From positions 1 through 19,089 of the forward strand of contig CAJQOE010000067.1 of assembly GCA_905479885.1 (NCBI GenBank): 19,089 nt of DNA, in the 5' to 3' direction. How positions within the stretch are numbered: the first letter of the stretch is position 1; every line of letters starts with the position of its first letter. A program made the translations under genes and the position numbers. Origin of the DNA: an uncultured Rickettsiaceae bacterium (GTDB lineage: Bacteria > Pseudomonadota > Alphaproteobacteria > Rickettsiales > Rickettsiaceae). Below the pieces are notes generated by a model. The model saw only the letters and a program-made list of their open reading frames with translations, did no database searches and was not told where the DNA came from. This document shows, in pieces, positions 15,022 through 19,089 of this stretch.

Positions 15022-16085
15022 GTATTATAACAAAATTACTTTCACATCCACGTGCCAAGCTAATAATGGCAATTATAGCTATTATTCTGTTATTTATTAT
15101 ATATAAAATATATGCTTGGGCTAACACTCAATCTACTGATAATGCTTATATAGAAGCAGATATATCTAGTGTGAGTGCTGAGGTTGGTGGAGTTATTGAC
15201 GCAGTTTTTGTAAAGGAAAATAATTTTGTCAAAGCAGGGCAAATTATAGCTAAAATAAAAGAAGATGATTATGTAGCTCAATTAGCAAAAATAGCTGCAA
15301 TGCTAGAAGGAGCTAAGCATGATATTGAGATGATTGAGCAAAATATCAAATTAGCTATGATAGAACAGAGTAAAGCATCTGAGTCTTATGAATTTGCAGA
15401 AGAAAATTTTAAATTTTCTGAAATAGACTATAAGAGAATAGAGGAGCTTAGCAAAGATAATTTTGCTAGTAAAAAGAATTTAGATAGTACTAAAATTGCT
15501 TTTGAAAAGGCAAAAAGTGAATTATCACAAGCTAATTTTAATATGCAGACAAGTTCTGAAGAGCTGATTTTGCTTGAAATTAAGCGCTTAGCTGCGATAG
15601 CTAAGCATAGTAATGTGCTGCAAGAGCATAATCTAGCACAAAGAGCATTAAATAATACAAATATAAAGGCTCCCATTGCTGGGATGATTGGTAATAGTTC
15701 TTTGCGCGCAGGCAATTATGTCGCGCCAGGAGTAGTATTATTTTCTGTTGTACCTATTGATGAGCTTTACGTTAAAGCAAACTTTAAAGAGACGCAGATT
15801 TCTAAGTTTTTGCCTGGTATGAAGGCTAAGATTACTATAGATTCTGAGCCTAATTCAGTAATAATTGGCACAATTCGTAATGTATCACCAGCAACTGGTG
15901 CTAAATTTAGTTTATTGCCACCATCTAATGCTACAGGTAATTTTACTAAAATAGTACAACGCGTTCCAGTACTTATTGATTTTGTGGCTCCCGAAGATAT
16001 TAAGCATAAAATAGTTCCTGGTATGTCTAGCTTTATTCAAGTCAGGCTTGATCAAGCTACGCCTGAAGAGTTAATCGTTGAATAA
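15018..16085 (+). CDS. emrA: HlyD/EmrA-type membrane fusion protein
   Basis: The 355-residue periplasmic adaptor has one N-terminal membrane anchor (about 14-33). It starts the mature part with TQSTDNAYIEADISSVSAEVGGVI, typical of EmrA/HlyD-type fusion proteins. A lipoyl-like half (KENNFVKAGQIIAKIKEDDY) is followed by a long coiled coil (about 80-215) and the second lipoyl half (APIAGMIGNSSLRAGNYVAPG). The beta-barrel region holds KANFKETQISKFLPGMKAKI. Such proteins link an inner-membrane exporter to an outer-membrane channel. It is translationally coupled to pssA through an ATGA overlap. No 14-helix EmrB follows; the neighbouring MFS gene is on the other strand and of the 12-helix type. The export partner is therefore unknown. 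Confidence 0.9.
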   Translation: MSIITKLLSHPRAKLIMAIIAIILLFIIYKIYAWANTQSTDNAYIEADISSVSAEVGGVIDAVFVKENNFVKAGQIIAKIKEDDYVAQLAKIAAMLEGAKHDIEMIEQNIKLAMIEQSKASESYEFAEENFKFSEIDYKRIEELSKDNFASKKNLDSTKIAFEKAKSELSQANFNMQTSSEELILLEIKRLAAIAKHSNVLQEHNLAQRALNNTNIKAPIAGMIGNSSLRAGNYVAPGVVLFSVVPIDELYVKANFKETQISKFLPGMKAKITIDSEPNSVIIGTIRNVSPATGAKFSLLPPSNATGNFTKIVQRVPVLIDFVAPEDIKHKIVPGMSSFIQVRLDQATPEELIVE

Positions 16086-16100
16086 ATTGCGCATAGAGAA

Positions 16101-17348
16101 TTAATTATTCTTTCTGTTTTTTATAGCCAAAAATGCAAAACCAAATTGTCCGATGAAGCAGCAAATTGGTATTATTGCTAGAGCGTATATAAAGTTGTCT
16201 ATACTATATAGTGCATTACCCGTGGCGCTTAGTGACCCATCCCAGCTTGATTGAAATGCGTTACCAATAGCCGTGTGGAAAAAGTGTCCAAAAGACATGT
16301 TGATACAGTTTGTCACTGCAATTGCAAGGCCTGCTGAGGATGCTTCTACTTGACTGCTAACAACAGTGAATACCAGAACCTGATAGCAGCATAGTATACC
16401 TAAAGTAAACATTAGTGCTGCGCTCATTGTAAAAGATAGAGGTGGTAGATAGAATAATATAGCAAATATTGCTATTGTAAGTATACCAGTTAAAAATATC
16501 ATTAAATTAGCTGAACGTAATAAGCCAGCTGCTAATGCCAAGATAGGCCCACCAAAACACATACCAACATAAACAAAAGAAGTTACAGTTGTACTTTGTG
16601 TAGCTGTCATATGGAAAACTTGATTAAAAAATGGTATTGCCCATACGTCTGCAAAGCCCTCTAGAGCCCCAACCATTAAACCACCAGAGATACCAATCAA
16701 GATTATCGTTGGATTTGATATTAATTTTAAGATCGCTTTGGCTGTATCACGGGCAGTAGTATGGGTATTCTCATTATTATTGTCTAGCTTACCGAAAATA
16801 AGCATCATCGCCGCAAGTGCGAAGCCGATTGTAGTTAATACATTAAAAGTATAGTCATAACCAAAATGTTCAAAGAGTAACTTCATTGGAGTTGAACCAA
16901 ATACAGCGCCAATAAGACCAAACGAGAAAGATAAGCCAATAAGCATTGAATGAAATTTTTCATCAAAATGTATTTTGATGATTTTAGCTACAGAAAGAAA
17001 GGCAACGCCGCTTCCGGCTCCTATTAAAAAGCGACCAAATAACAATAAATTCCAATCACTAGCAGTAACAAACATCATGGTTCCTATAGCAGAAGTGGCT
17101 ATTGCTATAGATGTTACAAAACGAAAACTAAGACGATCAAGCATTATGCCAAGTGGAATTTGTGCGCTAGAATATCCAATATAATAATAACCAGCCAATG
17201 TACCAAAACTTGCTGCATCAACAGCAAATTTTTGAATAATATCTTCACGCAAAATGCCAGCCGATAACCTGAGAATAAATTGAAAGGCAAAAAATAAGTT
17301 GGCTAATGACCAAAGTAATATAGATTTTTTGATAGATTTATTATTCAT
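16101..17348 (-). CDS. Major facilitator superfamily transporter
   Basis: The 415-residue protein has about twelve hydrophobic helices in two halves, joined by a charged loop near 192-205 (KLDNNNENTHTTARD). GIMLDRLSFRFV fits the MFS motif A after helix 2 (Asp-Arg-x-x-x-Arg), and LLLFGRFLIGAGSG fits the following helix. It resembles the ProP/glycerol-3-phosphate-like MFS proteins common in Rickettsiales, which import host metabolites or osmolytes; the substrate cannot be read from sequence. It converges on the emrA-like gene with 15 bases between them. Upstream it is divergent from the BON-domain lipoprotein and may use the minus-strand -10 in the shared dyad at 17456-17504. It is unlikely to be the partner of the adaptor next to it, as EmrB-type pumps have 14 helices. 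Confidence 0.88.
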   Translation of the reverse strand: MNNKSIKKSILLWSLANLFFAFQFILRLSAGILREDIIQKFAVDAASFGTLAGYYYIGYSSAQIPLGIMLDRLSFRFVTSIAIATSAIGTMMFVTASDWNLLLFGRFLIGAGSGVAFLSVAKIIKIHFDEKFHSMLIGLSFSFGLIGAVFGSTPMKLLFEHFGYDYTFNVLTTIGFALAAMMLIFGKLDNNNENTHTTARDTAKAILKLISNPTIILIGISGGLMVGALEGFADVWAIPFFNQVFHMTATQSTTVTSFVYVGMCFGGPILALAAGLLRSANLMIFLTGILTIAIFAILFYLPPLSFTMSAALMFTLGILCCYQVLVFTVVSSQVEASSAGLAIAVTNCINMSFGHFFHTAIGNAFQSSWDGSLSATGNALYSIDNFIYALAIIPICCFIGQFGFAFLAIKNRKNN

Positions 17349-17455
17349 TGTGTTACATATTTATGAGGCATAGGGTAGGAATGGTAACCCTTTTGAAAGA
17401 TGTTTGTCAATAAATTTAAACTAATTTGCTAGGCGCCTTGAGTATTTTAGTGGCA

Positions 17456-17504
17456 AGTATTATACAAAATTAATTGCGTGTGCATAATTATTTTGTATAA
17501 TACT
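17456..17504. promoter_or_regulatory. Large inverted repeat holding back-to-back promoters
   Basis: AGTATTATACAAAAT (17456-17470) and its exact complement ATTTTGTATAATACT (17490-17504) form 15-bp arms separated by 19 bases. Each arm contains TATAAT facing outward: plus strand 17496-17501 with TTGCGT at 17474-17479 (16-base spacer), and minus strand 17464-17459 with TTATGC at 17487-17482 (17-base spacer). Both -35 boxes lie in the shared centre, so two polymerases could not bind together. Divergent transcription of the MFS gene and the BON/RlpA operon is the likely use. Confidence 0.6.
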
Positions 17505-17545
17505 CTTGAAGTACCATTCAAATATCAACTCATTTATATAAAATT

Positions 17546-18250
17546 ATGTTGCAGAAAAAATATATCACAATTGTAACCGTTATGTTTGCATCTGTTATGC
17601 TTTCTGGTTGCTTAGAGACGATGTTTGCAGGAACTGCAGGTGGTGTTATGGAGTTTGCTAAGGACCGTCCAGCTGGTGATACAATGACTGATGTTAGGAT
17701 TTCTACTTCTATAAAAGGAGAATTTATTAAAAAGAATTTCCGTGATTTATATACAAAGATCAAAATTGAAGTTGTACAAGGTCGTGTATTGTTTACAGGT
17801 GTAATTGATAATGAGCAAGATTCAATTGTTGCCGTGCAGATTGCCTGGAATCAAGAAGGTGTTAATGAAGTAATCAACGAGCTAAAGGTCAATAAAAACA
17901 GTGGCAAGTTTAACCTAGTTCAATATACAAGGGATGCAATGATTACTAGCCAGATTAAATCAAAGACATTTATGAATAGGGATATTAAGTTTGTTAATTA
18001 CACGGTTATTACCCTTAATGATATAGTCTATTTATTTGGGATAGCAAGATCTGAAGAAGAATTAGAAAAAGTAGCGGCAATTGCTTCTAATGTGCATGGT
18101 GTAGAAAAAGTAGTAAGCCATGTTAGGGTGCAAAATAGTGCTAATAAAATGAGATCTCAGTCTAAAGGATCTAGCGATTCTAATGATTTATTGATCGACA
18201 AAGATGAAACTGATTTAAATCTTGATCAAGGGTTGAGTGGTGATTGGTAA
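17546..18250 (+). CDS. Lipoprotein with two BON domains
   Basis: The 234-residue protein begins with a lipoprotein signal peptide, with lipobox MLSGC and lipidated Cys22. A short segment follows, then two BON domains at about 48-116 (SIKGEFIKKNF, IEVVQGRVLFTGVI, AWNQEGVNEVINELKV) and 128-196 (TSQIKSKTF, YTVITLNDIVYLFGIARSEEELEKV, GVEKVVSHVRV). BON domains bind phospholipid. Two-BON lipoproteins of the DolP/OsmY kind support outer-membrane integrity in the periplasm. A Ser/Asp-rich tail follows the second domain (about 200-234). Its 3' end overlaps the start of rlpA by up to 14 bases, so the two envelope proteins are likely made together. The promoter is the plus half of the dyad upstream. Confidence 0.92.
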   Translation: MLQKKYITIVTVMFASVMLSGCLETMFAGTAGGVMEFAKDRPAGDTMTDVRISTSIKGEFIKKNFRDLYTKIKIEVVQGRVLFTGVIDNEQDSIVAVQIAWNQEGVNEVINELKVNKNSGKFNLVQYTRDAMITSQIKSKTFMNRDIKFVNYTVITLNDIVYLFGIARSEEELEKVAAIASNVHGVEKVVSHVRVQNSANKMRSQSKGSSDSNDLLIDKDETDLNLDQGLSGDW

Positions 18251-18887
18251 AATTAATAGCATATTATTCATTATTATTTCTTGCGTTCTGTTGACTGCAT
18301 GCCAAGGCCCATTGTCTAAAAAAAGTAGCTCATATAAAATCCTTTCTAAAGATGATCCTAAAAACCTTCATTATAAAGGGCACTATAAAGTAGGACAAAA
18401 ATATAGTATTAAGAACAAAACTTATCACCCCAAAGAGGTTAGTAGATATAACAAAATCGGTATAGCCTCGTGGTATGGTGAGCGCTATGGTTTTCATGGT
18501 AAAAAAACAGCTAATGGTGATATCTATAATAAAAATCTACTGACAGCTGCGCACCGCACGCTACAACTACCTTCTTTGGTTAAAGTTAAAAATCTAGAAA
18601 ATAACCGTTCGATTATAGTTTTGGTAAATGATCGTGGTCCTTATGCACATAATCGCGAAATAGATTTATCTGAACGCGCGGCCACCATATTGGGTATGAA
18701 GAAAAAAGGTACGGCTAAAGTTAGAGTGCAATATCTGCATGCAGAATCAAAGCAATTCTTGCGAACTTTGGGGGTGGAAAAAAAATCAGGTTCCAAGGCT
18801 AAGAAGCCGCTAGATAACCATAAATGTACAGTAAATTGTCATATTAAGTTAGTTAATTTAAAATACAGAAGTAACCGCAGAGTATAA
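18237..18887 (+). CDS. rlpA: RlpA-type septal lytic transglycosylase, lipoprotein
   Basis: RlpA cuts naked glycan strands of peptidoglycan, often at the division septum. The protein (up to 216 residues) has a lipoprotein signal with lipobox LLTAC (Cys22), a basic linker, then a double-psi beta-barrel domain at about 74-168: GIASWYGERYGFHGKKTANG, LTAAHRTLQLPS, VNDRGPYAHNREIDLS. Catalytic positions match RlpA by spacing: His106 and Asp132 are kept, and Asp95 stands where Pseudomonas RlpA has Glu. The C-terminal SPOR domain found in many homologues is missing; a short basic tail replaces it. Start is GTG at 18237 or, with better spacing from AAGGG at 18228-18232, the next GTG at 18240. Both overlap the end of the BON gene. 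Confidence 0.93.
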   Translation: MVIGKINSILFIIISCVLLTACQGPLSKKSSSYKILSKDDPKNLHYKGHYKVGQKYSIKNKTYHPKEVSRYNKIGIASWYGERYGFHGKKTANGDIYNKNLLTAAHRTLQLPSLVKVKNLENNRSIIVLVNDRGPYAHNREIDLSERAATILGMKKKGTAKVRVQYLHAESKQFLRTLGVEKKSGSKAKKPLDNHKCTVNCHIKLVNLKYRSNRRV

Positions 18888-19035
18888 TCTTAAGGGTATT
18901 TAGGTTAGGCCACAGCTTAGCTTAAATGTAGGTGAGATTATCAACTACCTAATTAGTGTCTGAACGAAAAGGCTTGAAGGTATTATATTTACTGACATAC
19001 AGGGCATCTTTGTACTACGAGTTTTGAGTCAAATA
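18888..19035. other. Intergenic region after rlpA
   Basis: No gene is visible. Short weak dyads occur (TAGGT near 18930, with ACCTA about 13 bases later), but no terminator with a T tract is clear. Confidence 0.4.
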
Positions 19036-19044
19036 TGTTATAAT
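19036..19044 (+). promoter_or_regulatory. Extended -10 promoter at the right edge
   Basis: TGT followed by a perfect TATAAT (19039-19044) gives an extended -10 element. The -35 region (TACGAG at 19016-19021) is poor, as is usual for this promoter class. Transcription would begin near 19051 and run off the window. Confidence 0.55.
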
Positions 19045-19064
19045 CGAGGTATTAAACCTTTGAA

Positions 19065-19089
19065 GGTGGCGTAAGTTGGTTACTCTCCT
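19065..19089 (+). ncRNA. ffs: Possible 5' end of the small SRP RNA (4.5S), cut by the window end
   Basis: GGTGGC, then GTTGGTT and ACTC, align without large gaps with the start of bacterial 4.5S RNA as I recall it from E. coli (GGGGGC, then GTTGGTT and CTC). A strong extended -10 promoter lies just upstream and no start codon follows. Only about 25 bases are visible, and the diagnostic GGAAGCA loop lies outside the window. The call is tentative. Confidence 0.42.

Overview
The window looks like part of the chromosome of an AT-rich, intracellular alphaproteobacterium of the order Rickettsiales, possibly near Rickettsiaceae. This is inferred from the gene families: a psd-pssA phospholipid pair, a TerC-family membrane protein, an L36 of the rickettsial type, a queuosine-precursor transporter, RlpA, a secreted intradiol-dioxygenase-like protein and strong A/T codon bias. 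No 16S or other marker is present, so genus cannot be fixed.

Layout. 1-955 holds a decayed IS630-family transposase whose reading frame is broken beyond its presumed programmed -1 frameshift. It meets, tail to tail, a second broken gene of unknown function on the minus strand (952-1396). A lone GT-like glycosyltransferase (1669-2394) has its own promoter and a hairpin terminator. A minus-strand operon follows: ssb, a lipoprotein alpha/beta hydrolase and yhhQ (4422 down to 2439). It is divergent from uvrA (4589-7477). Next come an FKBP-like exported protein (minus) and, divergent from it, an SdhA-like flavoprotein without other Sdh subunits. The secreted dioxygenase-fold protein and a class I methyltransferase follow on the plus strand. 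The methyltransferase converges on a TerC-family gene, sharing stop-codon bases with it. rpmJ (13212-13337, minus) has a clear promoter and terminator.

The plus-strand operon psd-pssA-emrA-like (13529-16085) makes phosphatidylserine and decarboxylates it to phosphatidylethanolamine; its last gene is a membrane-fusion protein. A convergent MFS transporter follows. A second envelope operon encodes a two-BON-domain lipoprotein and the lytic transglycosylase RlpA, whose reading frames overlap. The MFS gene and this operon diverge from a region with a 15-bp perfect inverted repeat containing mirror-image -10 boxes. The right edge carries a strong extended -10 promoter followed by what resembles the 5' end of the small SRP RNA (ffs), cut by the window end.

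Most of the window is ordinary housekeeping and envelope content. I see no CRISPR array, toxin-antitoxin pair, prophage or defence cluster. The points most worth a second look are the mirrored promoter dyad, the orphan SdhA paralogue, the altered metal site of the dioxygenase-like protein, the decaying IS/unknown-gene junction and the possible ffs.
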